A program made the translations under genes and the position numbers. This document shows positions 43,654 to 55,562 of a stretch of 64,000 bases of DNA, in pieces. The notes below the pieces were generated by a model. The model made no database searches and was not told where the DNA came from. It was given only the letters and a program-made list of their open reading frames with translations. This stretch comes from Sycon ciliatum (taxonomy: Eukaryota > Porifera > Calcarea > Leucosolenida > Sycettidae): contig NC_088650.1 in the NCBI RefSeq assembly GCF_964019385.1, positions 32,693,339 to 32,757,338 on the forward strand, read 5' to 3'. Numbering within the stretch: position 1 is the first letter of the stretch; every line of letters starts with the position of its first letter.

Positions 43654-44880
43654 TTGGATTCTGCGTGTCATCAATTCCCCCATCGTTGTGGCCTTCGGTG
43701 TACTACCGTTTTGTGGATGATCTTTTTTTGTCATGACGAGGACCAAGAAACCTGCGAGAATTTCCTGAGTAAACTCGAACAGCACTTCAGCAGCGGCTCG
43801 GTAGGCCTCTACAGAGACGACGGGCTTGCCGTCCTCCGTAACGCCACTGGCCACTGGGCGGACAAAGTAAGGAAAGCTGTCATCGACACCTTCAAGACGC
43901 TGGGGCTAAAAATCACGATAGACGTAAACCTGAACGCCGTTAACTACCTAGACATCACAATGAGCATCTCCACAGGAACCTACCAACCGTACCGAAAACC
44001 CAACAACACCCCACTGTATGTCAACGCCAACTCCAATCACCCACCGCAAGTCCTTAAGAACATCCCAGCTGGAATTAACAACCGACTGGCAAGCATCTCC
44101 TGCTCAGAAGCTGTGCTCCGTGACGCTATCCCCATCTACGCGGAGGCCCTCAACGCCAGCGGCCACCCTAGCACGCTCGAGTTCAAACAGAAAACAAGCA
44201 AAAAGAAGAAAAGGAAGAGGAAGGTGATTTGGTACAACCCGCCCTACAGCCGTAATGTGAAAACAAACATCGGTGGAAGATTCCTCGCGCTCATTAAGAA
44301 GCACTTCCCCCCACAGTCGAAGCGGAAAAATATTCACAAAAAAAACACCATCAAGATAAGCTACAGTTGCATGCCAAAGATGGCTGCACGCATCAAAAGC
44401 CACAACAAAGCGGTTCTCTGCCCGCAAACGAAAAAACCGGAAAAGCCCTGCAACTGCCGAGACAAGCCATCGTGTCCACTCAACGGTGAATGCCAAACGA
44501 CGGAGCTGATATATGTGGCATCCATAACGTCAGGCCCCACCAAAAAGGAATACACCGGTATGACGGCGCCACCATTCAAGTCACGCCATGCCAACCACAT
44601 GACTACAACAAGATACGAGAAGTACTCCAGCTGCACTGAGTTCTCCAGCTACATCTGGAAGCTGAAGAAATCCAACGCCCAATACGAAGTCGAATGGAGG
44701 ATAAAAGATCGCGCCCGGGCATACTCCAACATCACGAAGCGGTGTTCCCTCTGTACCAGAGAAAAGTATCACATCCTGAACACGCTAGGGTCACCGTCCA
44801 GCCTCAACAAGCGCTCTGAAATGGTGTCCAAGTTCCGACACGAGAACAAGTATCTCCTAAAAAACCGCGGTGTCACCTAA
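43654..44880 (+). CDS. Reverse transcriptase + GIY-YIG endonuclease, Penelope-like family (5'-truncated)
   Basis: An ORF of 408 codons. GLYRDDGLAVLRN near residue 50 has the YxDD catalytic box of a reverse transcriptase. VNYLDITMSI, YRKPNNTPLYVN, SNHPPQVLKNIPAGINNRL and the RKVIWYNPPYS / NVKTNIGGRF blocks form the thumb region. KISYSCMPKM and a cysteine cluster CNCRDKPSCPLNGEC precede the GIY-YIG part (KEYTGMTAPPFKSRHANH). It ends at TAA 44878-44880. The N-terminal palm and finger motifs are missing, so it is a truncated copy; a YYRFVDDLFL stretch in another frame just upstream (43700-43735) may be from a further element. The family is widespread in cnidarian and sponge genomes. The frame itself is open, so decay is recent. 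Confidence 0.82.
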   Translation: MDSACHQFPHRCGLRCTTVLWMIFFCHDEDQETCENFLSKLEQHFSSGSVGLYRDDGLAVLRNATGHWADKVRKAVIDTFKTLGLKITIDVNLNAVNYLDITMSISTGTYQPYRKPNNTPLYVNANSNHPPQVLKNIPAGINNRLASISCSEAVLRDAIPIYAEALNASGHPSTLEFKQKTSKKKKRKRKVIWYNPPYSRNVKTNIGGRFLALIKKHFPPQSKRKNIHKKNTIKISYSCMPKMAARIKSHNKAVLCPQTKKPEKPCNCRDKPSCPLNGECQTTELIYVASITSGPTKKEYTGMTAPPFKSRHANHMTTTRYEKYSSCTEFSSYIWKLKKSNAQYEVEWRIKDRARAYSNITKRCSLCTREKYHILNTLGSPSSLNKRSEMVSKFRHENKYLLKNRGVT

Positions 44881-45170
44881 ACATGTCTCCACAGCCTCCT
44901 GGCCACACCATTCACGTTCACACACCTTGCTCATAACACCCTGCCCACACCAGCCATATACATTTACACTACGCTATTATCACACTGCTAGCTCTACAGC
45001 CTACTGCCTACAACATCCACACGCATTGCTCACCACCTCCTGCCCACACCAGCCACACACTCCGCGCTAACACTGCACTGCTAGCCCCTGCCTTCAACAA
45101 CCACACACTCTGCACACAGCCCCTGCCTAAAACACCACCGCTACTGCGCTAGCCCCCACAGTCTCACACA
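44881..45170. repeat. Degenerate ~100-bp tandem repeat, C/A-rich
   Basis: About 2.5 copies with CTGCCCACACCAGCCA and CACTGCTAGC blocks. Non-coding. Confidence 0.7.
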
Positions 45171-45632
45171 GCTTTTTATACCACCCTCTCCTGACAGATA
45201 TACCGGCATGGTCGGTACCCGACCTTCATGTTGCCTGATGATTGCGTGAGCATGAAACTTAAAGTAGCAGCAAACAAGCCTTGATTGTCCTTGTTGTTCT
45301 GTTGTGAATGACACTTTAAAAATAGAAGGAACGCCGAGTATGGTGTGGCAGAAGATGGCGGGATAGCGGTATGCACCAAGTTTCCTGTTCACAGAACCGA
45401 CAAGGTTGTCTATTTCTGGGCCAAAAGTCAAGTTTTTGTCAAGTACAATACCCAAGTAGCGAGCAGACTGTGTGCGGGGAACATGGACACCATCAATGGT
45501 AACAGAGGCAGATATCATGGCGGGACATCGGTGGTCTATGGGGTGGAGCAGTATGAACTTCGTTTTAGCAGGATTTAATTTCATTCGCTTTCCTTCCGGA
45601 TAATCTGATAACTTCATAAGATCGCCGTTCAA
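45141..45632 (-). pseudogene. LINE reverse-transcriptase fragment with an inserted 75-bp module
   Basis: MKLNPAKTKFILLHP, SARYLGIVLDKNLTFGPEID and NRKLGAYRYPAI on the minus strand follow the usual post-FADD order of a LINE. The frame then runs through the 75-bp module (45228-45306) that also forms the hairpin at 19.5 kb. The fragment has no catalytic motif. Confidence 0.72.
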
Positions 45633-46589
45633 TTAGTCCACGACTTCTTCAGTAGTGTCCGCCACTTTGCCTTTTTATTTCAAAACTTCCGGCGGAAAAT
45701 CGATGTTTCTCGTGCCCAATTATTATGTGTACGCAAAACAATCTTTCTGCACTCGATGACGCAAAATCTCCATACGAAACATGGTTCGTATGAAAGCCAG
45801 TCCACATGTATTCTCCGTGCCGAAACATCGTATGAAGTAGGCTTCGAAAAAATCCGTATCGTCCATACGGATTTTGGCATGGAAAATCGTACCCTGGAAC
45901 CTAGCTATTAATTTACAAACAACGTTTCTTCATTTATGATTTGGAAAGTTTCTTTCTCAATCAAGATCCAAATGGAACGGAAACAGGGCGGCTGCATCCA
46001 CAGGCAGCTGCGCACAAAGATCATGCATTTAATTGGCGACCACGACTTTCATTGGCGTGGAATGGTGGAAAAAGGAACTAGTGCAGCGACAAAATAGAAA
46101 CGGAGAAGAAGTAGCAGCAAGGAGAGCGAATGGCTAAAGTGCACTTGCCTACTGTCTGTAGTTATTGAACACATAGTCACGTGGTCAAGTGATCACATAC
46201 ACATATACATCATACCAATACGTCATCATGATCATGCATAACAAAAAGAACAGAAAGAAAGTCATGCCTGAGCAAAACAAATCAAGAGCGCGAGACTACT
46301 CACGGTATGAAAACATAACGAAGAATTTGTTTCAGAAGGTAATGCAAAGACTAGAGAAACGAAGACTACCTTCGAAGCTACTTTGAAGTGAAATGGAGTC
46401 AACCATTAGAAAGGAAGATAAGGAACCAGAATTCTGCTAACCCAAGCGTGGAATCAGCCACAATGTAAGAGAGTAAGAGAGTACAATCATTGTCATGGTA
46501 TATACGAAAACACTAATGTTAATCATCGTCATGTAATGCAAAATACAAATTAGTTATTCAGAATTCATTTTCATGTATTTCATCGCGAC
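45633..46589. other. No gene seen
   Basis: A short inverted pair AATCCGTATCGTCCATACGGATT at about 45852-45876 and two TTCGTATGAAA-type motifs are the only structures. No credible coding stretch. Confidence 0.5.
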
Positions 46590-46960
46590 CTTCGCGACGA
46601 GCAGTTCTCAGGAGATTGAGGGCCTGCTAACAAATCCGAGAGCGGCTAAAGAATGCATGCACAATCCGGGATGAAGCGTCGGTAGAGATTTACCAAACCT
46701 AGAAAGCGAGATAGAGAGCAGAGTGAGTGTCTGGAGCAGGGTAGTCCACCATGGCCTTGACTTTCTCTGCCAGTGTCTCAATGCCGCCGCCGACAGCGGC
46801 TTTGACATTGTGACCGAGGAATGTCACGGAAGGGCTGCATGAAGACACACTTGCTGACAATGACCACCAGACCATACTCTGCCAAGTGATGGAAGATGGT
46901 CTTCAGATGCTTGAGGTGTTCTGCTGTCGAGCGACTCACTACCAGTAGAATGTAGACAGT
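46590..46960 (-). pseudogene. Gypsy reverse transcriptase remnant
   Basis: The minus strand holds, over three frames, HLKHLKTIFHHLAEYGLVV, then TFLGHNVKAAVGGG, and then SRFLGLVNLYRRFIPDCA. This is the order between the YIDD box and RNase H of Ty3/Gypsy elements. Several frameshifts and stops. It is unrelated in detail to the two Gypsy elements at 9-25 kb. Confidence 0.75.
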
Positions 46961-47084
46961 TGACAGCTAAGCCAGGAACGAATAGAGGCCACCGCTGGGC
47001 AGGGCAGCTTCAAGATGACGCCTCACCATTTTTCAACACTGTACCAAGGACAAACAACAAGAGAGAGAAAGCGGGGGAGAGAGA

Positions 47085-47094
47085 GGGAGGGAGA

Positions 47095-47152
<58 letters not shown>

Positions 47153-47265
47153 AAGAGAGCAGGGAGGGTAAGAGAATGATATGCAGACACACCAGCAAGC
47201 AGACAGATATGGTATTCTGCAATATAAAGACAGGCAGAGACAATGGGGGGGGGGGGGGGGGGGGA
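47085..47265. repeat. (GA)n tract and a G20 run
   Basis: GA repeats at about 47097-47153 and a poly-G run at about 47245-47264. Confidence 0.95.
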
Positions 47266-47269
47266 GAAC

Positions 47270-48000
47270 ATTCTAGTGCCTGCCATTTGAAGATGCCGAG
47301 ACCTCTAGTTGGTTGAACATAGCAGGCCGCACCAGCACCATATCACACCACGCTAGCTCCATTGGCCTGCCAGTGAGATGTGTATCTTGTAAAGAGTGAT
47401 AGAAATGAGAGAGGTGAAGTCGTGATTTTGTCTTGTATACGAGGTTGACTAGATTGTGGCTCAATGGTTGCACACTCCAAGAATGTACACCCTTTTATTG
47501 AGAGAAAACGTTTGGTCGGATGTTAGCACAACCAACACGACTTGAAAAGCTGAAGCTCTTCAGCTCAGGTGAGTGCAATTGGTGTTTTCTTGCATGATCT
47601 TGTCAGTCTATCAGATCCTTGGTATTCTTAGAAAACTGCTAACCCAAACTAGGGAAAACCCATGGGAACGAGTTATGAAGCAACTATCCACGACTGTAAC
47701 AAGATAATACTCAGTCAGAAAGTGCAATCACAGGGCATCGTTCCAATGTGTTTTCTTACATTTTACATTCTGTTACTGGCTCAGTATCCGAGTTTAAAAA
47801 TTTCAAACCGGGGACTTTGCTACTGGGAAACAATGCTCAGACGACAAGCTAAGGTGCAGGCAGGATCCCAGCACAGACCATTCATCACTTTCTGAAACCA
47901 ACTTGACCCCCCCCCCCCTGCCATCACCCCATCCCTTCTCCCTGGACCCAACCCGGACCATCCCACCGAAATACTGGATAACAAGGAGATCAGTCATTCT
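47270..48000. other. No gene seen
   Basis: Ordinary sequence with short unconvincing frames and a C-run near 47908. Confidence 0.5.
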
Positions 48001-48008
48001 TGTTTAAC

Positions 48009-48256
48009 TCACTGGAATGTTTTCTCAATCTTTTTCTTCTTGTCCGGATTCAGGTCTAGCGCTATCTTCTTCAACTCGGCCAGGGTGACTTCGTGCGTTC
48101 CAGCTTTGTCCACGACCCACCTGATAACACCATGCATATTATCCGGTATGTTAGTGGTGCCGAGGTCGTTTCTCACGATAAAGTCTTGCATGTCGTCTTT
48201 GAAATCGTTGCTGTATTCTGGGTCAATCAGTATTGCAACGGCTTGGGCAAAGTCCT
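48009..48256 (-). CDS. Coding exon, possibly death-fold-like (downstream exon)
   Basis: Begins after TGTGTCCAG and reads EDFAQAVAILIDPEYSNDF, KDDMQDFIVRNDLG, then GVIRWVVDKAGTHEVTLAEL and KKIALDLNPDKKKKIEKTF. The end is ambiguous: TGA at 48009-48011 is a stop, but CCA followed by GTGAGT (48012-48007) is a perfect donor. The helix-rich pattern with VTLAELKKIALDL near the end resembles the last two helices of a death-type domain; this is only a guess. Phase fits the exon at 48609-48688. It lies 3' of the ROCO exon on the same strand and could belong to that gene. Confidence 0.55.
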
Positions 48257-48608
48257 CTGGACACACAGGAGAACAAGGAGGGAACATAAAGAAATACAGC
48301 ATTTCTCAGAGACATGTCGGTAGCCAGGGCCAGCTACTACATATTCACGTTCCCAATGCACGGCCCCACACCACAGCAAGTCTAAGCACAGGGACTACAA
48401 GTTACGCTATAATGTATATAGTCCTATTGCAAGTCTTTATTTGGTACAGTAAAGAGGTGATAGAAACATAGCAAGTAGGAACAGCTAAAATAACAACAAA
48501 CAATGTAATGTATTTAGTGACACAAATATCTGGGTGCGGAGTATACTCCGGAATATATGCTACGTATTTTGTCTTCCATTCTACACAGATAGGCAGCAAC
48601 ATACTTAC

Positions 48609-48688
48609 CACGTTTAAGGCGGCTGACGCAACCTTCAATGCTTCGGCTGAAGTTTCGAAAATGAGAAATGTCTGACAAAACTTTCAGT
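48609..48688 (-). CDS. Small coding exon (80 bp) joined to 48009-48256
   Basis: Acceptor CCCTCTTTCAG and donor G/GTAAGTATG frame an 80-bp exon reading LKVLSDISHFRNFSRSIEGC, VSRLKR. The leftover G joins AG of the next exon to make a Glu codon, keeping the frame open. It needs a phase-2 exon upstream, while the ROCO exon at 55563 ends in phase 0, so at least one exon between them is unseen. Confidence 0.55.
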
Positions 48689-48776
48689 CTGAAAGAGGGA
48701 CAGAACATATGAAAGCGACATGTATTTTCATGTTAATCACGGAGGGTCAGAAGACAACGCCAAGAGGGGATTTTAA

Positions 48777-48930
48777 TAAAGGAATAAATAGAACTAAATC
48801 CGCCGTCATCATCATGCATCATGCATCATCATGCATCATTTCGTTGATGCATGGTGATGACGGCACAGTCAGTCCTCTGTACTGCTTTATTCCTTTATGA
48901 GAGAGAGATAGAGATACAGAGAGAGAGAGC

Positions 48931-48968
<38 letters not shown>
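48777..48968. repeat. Small inverted repeat and (GA)n
   Basis: TAAAGGAATAAA (48777-48788) is inverted at 48886-48897, with CATCATGCATCA repeats between. A GA tract follows at about 48900-48968. 48969-49376 shows nothing. Confidence 0.85.
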
Positions 48969-48971
<3 letters not shown>

Positions 48972-49376
48972 AGTTACATTTATAAAGACAGGTAAGTCTA
49001 ACAAATGAGGACTGAGACCGCTACAACAGGGTTTTTACGCCTGAAAGCAGGTGCATGATTTAACAAGCAGGTTGTCAGTCTAGATTTTATGCGCAGATGG
49101 AGAAAAAGCGCAGAATTTTTGTAATGAGATGAAAAGCAGAAATAATAGAAATAATAAGAAAAGATGAACTGAAAGCCTGCTCACAACCCCGCCCAGCCTT
49201 GCGAACTGGGTATGGTGGATTAAGAACCCGGTTCAACGCTCGAGCAAGCGCTCTCCACTCAAGGTGTTCACAGCAACTGATAGGAACTCATATGGGGAAA
49301 TTATAGAAAAGAAATAATAAGATAAAGAGAATAAATTTCAACGCACCTCAATAAACGGAGCCCCACATACAGTACC

Positions 49377-50065
49377 TCAGAAAAGTGGATCTTCCGACCA
49401 GTGTTTTTGTTGACGCCGCAACCAGATGATGTAGCTGCTTCGCAGAGACGTCTTACTGCACAAATTACAAATAAATTTTATTCTTCGATTAGAAAATCCA
49501 AGCGCTTTCAGAGCCCTCCGAAGAGAGTCCGGGATGAAACCACGCACACCTACCGCAACCGAAAAAGAAACGACCTGCCACCTGTTTGCTCGGCATTGAT
49601 CGGCCAGATCCGCATACCGCCTGTCCTTCCGCGAGTTACTGACACTGAATCTGTCCTCAGCACAAACTGTCAACTCCATCCAGAATACAATCCTACGACT
49701 CGTAGAGTACAGAACTATATCTGGTCTTAGGGTGGTAAGTGCAACACAGCTAGGGAAAGAAATCTTTGCACTAACTGAGTGGACAAGAAGTTTCCAGTCT
49801 GAGGCCGCTGACAGGAGATCAGTCGTAACCAACTTTCGTCTGGGCTGAACGCGAACTGGCTTCTCTCCCGCCTTGCAAAACGAGATGAAGTCAAGCTCAT
49901 TTGAATTTTCGGTTTGTACGGTGTTTGCAGCAGTGCGGATTCGAATCTCCTCACGCATGTTCCTGACCCCGAGTACGTTGTCGTGCCTCCAGGTGTAACG
50001 TCCCTGGTCCAGCGCTACGCGACAAGCGCCAAGCACGTGGCGCGTAGTACAGGCCCAGGTACGGC
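49377..50065 (-). pseudogene. Decayed LINE, C-terminal piece
   Basis: On the minus strand: CRTWACTTRHVLGACRVAL, GRYTWRHDNVL, then after a gap RPDIVLYSTSRRIVFWMELTV and RRYADLADQCRANRW...VGVRGFIPDSLRRALKALG. This GRYTWRHD...RPD..L...ELTVP pattern is the C-terminal domain of a distinctive LINE family in invertebrates (the RPDxxL core looks nuclease-like). It joins the 51.3-kb piece across the CR1-like insertion. Confidence 0.75.
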
Positions 50066-50072
50066 ACAAACT

Positions 50073-51297
50073 ACGATTTGTTTGAGCTTGGCATATCTGG
50101 TTCAGCATTAGTTTGGTTTGCCGACTATTTGTCCAATCGTCGCCAAATAGTGCACATTGCTGAGAACTATAGCCCTCCTTTCCCCTGCATGTGTGGCGTT
50201 CCCCAGGGCTCTGTTCTTGGTCCGCTGCTTTTTGTACTCTATGTTCGTTCGATCCAGTCCATTGTCTCCGAGTTTTGTGTGAAAGTTATTCAATTTGCTG
50301 ACGATATTCTATTGTATGTTTGCGGTACGCAGAAGAATGCGCTTAGCAACTCCCTGTCTGCAGCTGTCTCAGCCATTAGTACCTGGCTGTCAAACCGCAA
50401 TTTAATTCTAAATGCTCGGAAGACACAAGTGCTCTTCCTGTCTACGCCACATATTACTGACCACCAATTTGCAGTCTACTGCCATGGAGTGCAGCTCAAG
50501 CAAGTGACATGTGCAAAGTACCTTGGAATACATTTGGACCAGGATCTTTCTTGGAGCACTCAAGTTGATTCTATGGTCTCCAAACTAGCCAGTAAAATTG
50601 GTATTCTGTTCCGAAATCGACACAATATTCCGCTGACTTGCCGAGAAACCTTCGTAAAGTGCCTAGTGTTGCCAGATTTTCTATATGCATCAAATTGTTT
50701 TTCTGCTGGCCTTTCCTTAACCCAGTTAGGTAGGCTTGAACGAATGCTAAAGCGAGCTTTGCGTTCAGTGTACGATACTGGTTTTTGTAGCCCATCAAGC
50801 CCTTTATTTGCGAGACTTGGTCTAGATCGTTTGGCAACCATGTATTGCAAGAAATTACTGTATCTGACGTGGCGCTGTTTGGAAGGCCGCTGTAGTGTCA
50901 CATTAAGTCAAATGTTCGAACGTTTAAATAATGGTCTTGCAACGCGCAGCCTTGTATCACGCACTCTTAAGTTGCCCATGCTCAGAACTGCCTTTGCCCG
51001 TCATGGCGCTTCCTTCCAATGTGCTAAGCTGTGGAATGATTTGCACCCTCTAGCTCGCTGTGTGGATAACTCCGCCCGTTTTAAGAAACTGTTACCCCAA
51101 TGCCTTGCTTTTTCACGCTAGTAATTATGACTTTCAGCTATGCAAAATGCGAACATGATCACCTATCCAATACCGGTAGTCTATTATTATATTAATTATT
51201 CATATCTTTTTGCATCTTTCCCTCGAGTGGGTCTATTGTTATTAGGCAATTGTCTGTTATAGTCGCCACTATAAATAAAAATCCAATCCAATCCAAT
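50073..51297 (+). CDS. 5'-truncated CR1-like LINE, copy 2
   Basis: An open reverse-transcriptase fragment of 347 codons (50078-51121), starting at LFELGISGSALVWFADYLS and continuing CGVPQGSVLGPLLF, FADDILLYV, LGIHLDQDLSW, to LLPQCLAFSR before TAG. It is nearly identical to copy 1 at 26936-28311 but keeps TTA where copy 1 has a stop. The 3' end is ATAAAAATCCAATCCAATCCAA. It is inserted in the opposite-strand LINE at 49.4-53.5 kb. It lacks the N-terminal half and cannot be active alone. Confidence 0.88.
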
Positions 51298-52185
51298 CAG
51301 TACGGATCCACTACGGTGTTTCCCCAACGGCGTAGGTTCGTCGGAGAAGGTAGCACGTCGAGGGTTGATGCGAGAAGAAATTTTAAATCCTTACCAGTAC
51401 CACCGTACAAAAGGGATTTCCACGAGAGGTCCTGCCACATCACCGATGTCCACTCCAACCACTTGCCTTGCACCTGAAGAGTCTTCAGCCTCAAAATCTG
51501 CTCCTGCGCGTTGATCTCCTCAAATGTTTGAAGGAGATCCTTCCTCGGGGGTTTGGAATGCAGCTTCGGAGCACGAGCACCCAACCCTGCACGATGACTT
51601 GAAGATGACGGTGGACGGAGAGTCCCTGAACCTACTGATGCCTCTGCACACTCCAGCTCTATTGTCGCCGCATATCGCTTTGTCAGCTTCGCATCCTTAC
51701 TCCGACTGTCGCGAACGCGATCGTAATTTCCATAATTATCACTTAGACATAAATTTGTAGTGCTAGAGCCTACTTTTTCTGACCTTGCCGCGCTCCTTCC
51801 ATATTCTGAATGGCTATAGGCATGCGCAGTATGGTACGCGCGCATATTAGGCATGCGCGATCTTGGCCCGTATAAATTAGGCATGCGCGTTCCTGATCAG
51901 CCTCTCCTTTTTATGATCACCAAGATTGACCTCGTGTTCTTATGGCTCTTGTGTGAATCCAAGTTTGCAGGCAGCTCGCCTTTTTAGAGCAAGATGTCAT
52001 GAGTGGATTGTTTGTAGTGCAACTGGCATGAGTATTGTTAGATCAGGGTCACAGTAGTAGTCGCACGGCGACACCGACGCAGAGTGTACAGCGCCCTCAT
52101 GCGCGCGTCCCAACTCGATCGAAGAATGTGCCATTTGATGGACTGGCACTTTTTCCACACCGTAGGAAGGTAGTGGAGGCGTAAG
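51298..52185 (-). pseudogene. Decayed LINE, middle piece
   Basis: INAQEQILRLKTLQVQGKWLE and LASTLDVLPSPTNLRRWG on the minus strand (51298-51520) lead into the 50065 piece. Further upstream (52020-52185) LPTVWKKCQSIKWHILRSSWD continues from the 53.1-kb part. The stretch between, 51540-52000, does not read as a clean frame and may contain a small insertion with GGCATGCGCG motifs. Confidence 0.62.
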
Positions 52186-53112
52186 TAGGGGTGAAACGAA
52201 CATTGAATTTTGAATACGAACGAACTCTCACACTAACGAACGAACTCGAACGAACATTCTCCATTATGTATTTCATAGATGTATTTTTTTAAGACCATAC
52301 AGACTGTCAGTACAGGCGTTCTTTGTACCTGGCTGGCCACAGTTCAGTATTGACGGTGTTATGCTAAACAAACACTGTGATCATGCATGTAGATCTACAT
52401 GTAAGCTAGCTCTAGAACCAGAGGCCAGAATCACCAGCACTGAGAAAGTGAGAATGCTGATTGACCGCATGATACACTGCGAGAACAGAAATATTGTTTA
52501 TCGCGCCAGCCTGCGCTGAATCACAATGTTTTGCAGCTAGCTTAACTGCAAAGTCCATCACCATCGTCCGGACGAGAGTTTTCTTCTCATCGCTAGCTCA
52601 GGTCGTCAGAGCAGGAGAATGGTACTTCTTGAGGTGGGTACGAAGATTGCTCGTCGTCGCTCTGTTGCGTGATAGAACTTTTTTGAAACTGAGAAAAGGA
52701 CTTCGTCTTTCCCGACCACTTTATCAAATTCCGCTTCAACTCCGGACCGCGATGAAAGGCTCGAAAGTGTTGACATGATTGCAACGAGTGAACGTTTGCT
52801 TTCAGGAACAGATGTCACAAGCGACTCGACTCCTTTCACTACGAGTACAAATCTACCTCAAACGGACACACAGAAATATTTCAGGAAACTTTGTTCTGAC
52901 GCGACAACTCCTTCAACTTGCTTCATGTGATCATCAAGGCAGACGCAGTGGATCAGCCCGATTCCCCAACCTCCGCGGCTCCTTCGTGATCTAGTCACAA
53001 GCGATTTTTACGCTTACTTGCTGTGTTCGATTATCAATCTTGCGAGTTCGTTCGTTCGTTTTCAAATTTTTCGAACGAATATTCGAACTTTCGTTCGTTC
53101 GTTTCACCCCTA
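52186..53112. mobile_element. hAT-type element, 8-bp TSD GGCGTAAG
   Basis: 927 bp with ends TAGGGGTGAAACGAAC / GTTCGTTTCACCCCTA, flanked by GGCGTAAG at 52178-52185 and 53113-53120. Subterminal GAACGAAC/GTTCGTTC arrays. The TAGGGGTGAAA end is shared with the MITE at 4794-5180, so they are one family. No transposase found. Confidence 0.94.
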
Positions 53113-53530
53113 GGCGTAAGCCAAAGCGTTTGCGACTGCCAATAAAAAGAATGGCAGAGTTTGCGCATCGAGGTAGGCCTGACCATTTCTTCAGAAATGG
53201 TAAACACATAAAGTGCAGTTCACGTACAAAACCTTGTGTGAGTTCAAGAACCTGGAAAGACCAAGAAAGCTTGGGCACTACAAGATGGTGGTAAAGCCAT
53301 AGCTTGTGGTGGTCTTGAAGCCAAGAGCCATCTACTTTTTGCATGAGAGATACAGTGAGTTGACGGATGTCTTCCCGCTGGGTCTGCTCAGAGCAATTAG
53401 CATCCAGCCTTCGCCCCAGGAACTTGAACTCTGCAGTGTCAATGAAAGCGATCTTCCTCCCTGACATCATCAGGCAGGGATCGTAAGGTTTGTACCGGCC
53501 ATCTACAAGCTTTGCTGCACTGCTTTTGCA
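53113..53530 (-). pseudogene. Decayed LINE, upstream piece
   Basis: Minus strand: YKPYDPCLMMSGRKIAFID, FKFLGRRLDANCSEQT, SWLQDHHKLWLYHHLVVPKLSW and FLKKWSGLPRCANSAIL. FLKKW.GLPR is typical of the same LINE family as 49377-50065. After removal of the hAT element it continues at 52185. Confidence 0.75.
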
Positions 53531-53561
53531 TTTGTGCGTCGCCGTCTGCATACATTGGGTC

Positions 53562-54310
<749 letters not shown>

Positions 54311-54469
54311 AAAATAGTGGTTGGGACTTTGAGTAACATTGCTATTAGCATATGAACGGTAGAATTGAGATAAGTTGTCAAGCAATACCTGTACCATGTG
54401 CACATGATTTGAATTACAGCAAGTCTATGTGCTTACGGTGATGTTGACGGTTGGCATGAAACTGCCTCT

Positions 54470-54975
54470 GCGGGTGCTAATGCTGCTGCTGGTGATGTAG
54501 ATGATTCTGATGATGATGGTGATGGTGATGCTACTGCTGCTGTTGATTTTACTGCTGGTGGCACTGGTGCTGCTGCTGATGCGGACTCCAATGCTGCTGC
54601 TGCTGCTGCTGATGCGGACTCCGATGCTGCTGCTGCTGATGATGGTGATGGCAGATGTAATGCAGCTGCTGCTGCTTGTCCTGCTGGTGGCACTGCTGCT
54701 GGTGGCACTGCTGGTGCTGGTGGCACTGCTGCTGGTGGCACTGCTGCTGGTGGCACTGCTGCTGGTGGTGGTGGCACTGCTGCTGGTGGCACTGCTGCTG
54801 GTGGCACTGCTGCTGGTGGCACTGCTGCTGCTGCTGGTGGCACTGCTGCTGGTGGTGGCACTGCTGCTGGTAGCACTGCTGCTGCTGGTGGTGGCACTGC
54901 TGCTGCTGGTGGTGGCACTTCTGGTGGTGGCACTGCTGCTGGTGGCACTGCTGCTGCTGCTGCTAGTGGCTGCTA
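54470..54975. repeat. GGTGGCACTGCTGCT minisatellite
   Basis: About thirty copies of a 12-18-bp unit (CTGCTGGTGGCACTG), preceded by related GAT/GCT trinucleotide repeats. Frames give PPAAV, WHCCW or LLLVA strings. I treat it as non-coding, though it could be a low-complexity exon. Confidence 0.9.
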
Positions 54976-55194
54976 AAATCGTTTTAGAAACCCGAAGATA
55001 TGCAGACAAGAAACACAAACAACAGAAAAGTTCAGTCAATCCAATTCCACATCCGTATACCGTAAAATAATAATTATCCTCCATTCGTAGTGCATTGCAA
55101 TTCTATGCTAGCTTTTGATCAAGTAGAATTCTATTGAGTATTGCTGAAAAGAAGCTACTTCTCCTTGAAGAGATAATGAAAACAAAAAAACGAC

Positions 55195-55470
55195 ACACGG
55201 TCACTTGATCAGTCAAATCCTCACCGTCACACGCTTAAAGTCACATGATCACAGTCACATGAACATGATCACGGTCACATGATCACTGTCACATGAACAT
55301 GATCACGGTCACATGAACACAGTCACATGATCACTGTCACACGAGCACTGTCACATGATCACTGTCACATGAACATGATCACGGTCAGATGAACACAGTC
55401 ACATGATCACTGTCACAAGATCACTGTCACATGATCACAGTCACATGATCACAGTCACATGATAGTGTAG
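55195..55470. repeat. CACATGATCAC-type tandem array
   Basis: Variants of GTCACATGATCACT / GTCACATGAACATGATCACG recur about eighteen times. TGATCA palindromes are frequent. Confidence 0.93.
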
Positions 55471-55562
55471 ATATAGCAGCAAAGTATCTATTCTAGCAGC
55501 TTGACATTTCAAGTGTATGCTGAAACCATACAAGACAGTGGAAGAAAATCTTCACAACTCAC

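Noticed and set aside
54425..55084. Long Ala/Pro, Ser or Leu-rich frames
   Set aside because: All frames of the GGTGGCACTGCTGCT minisatellite are open; no non-repeat coding part supports an exon.
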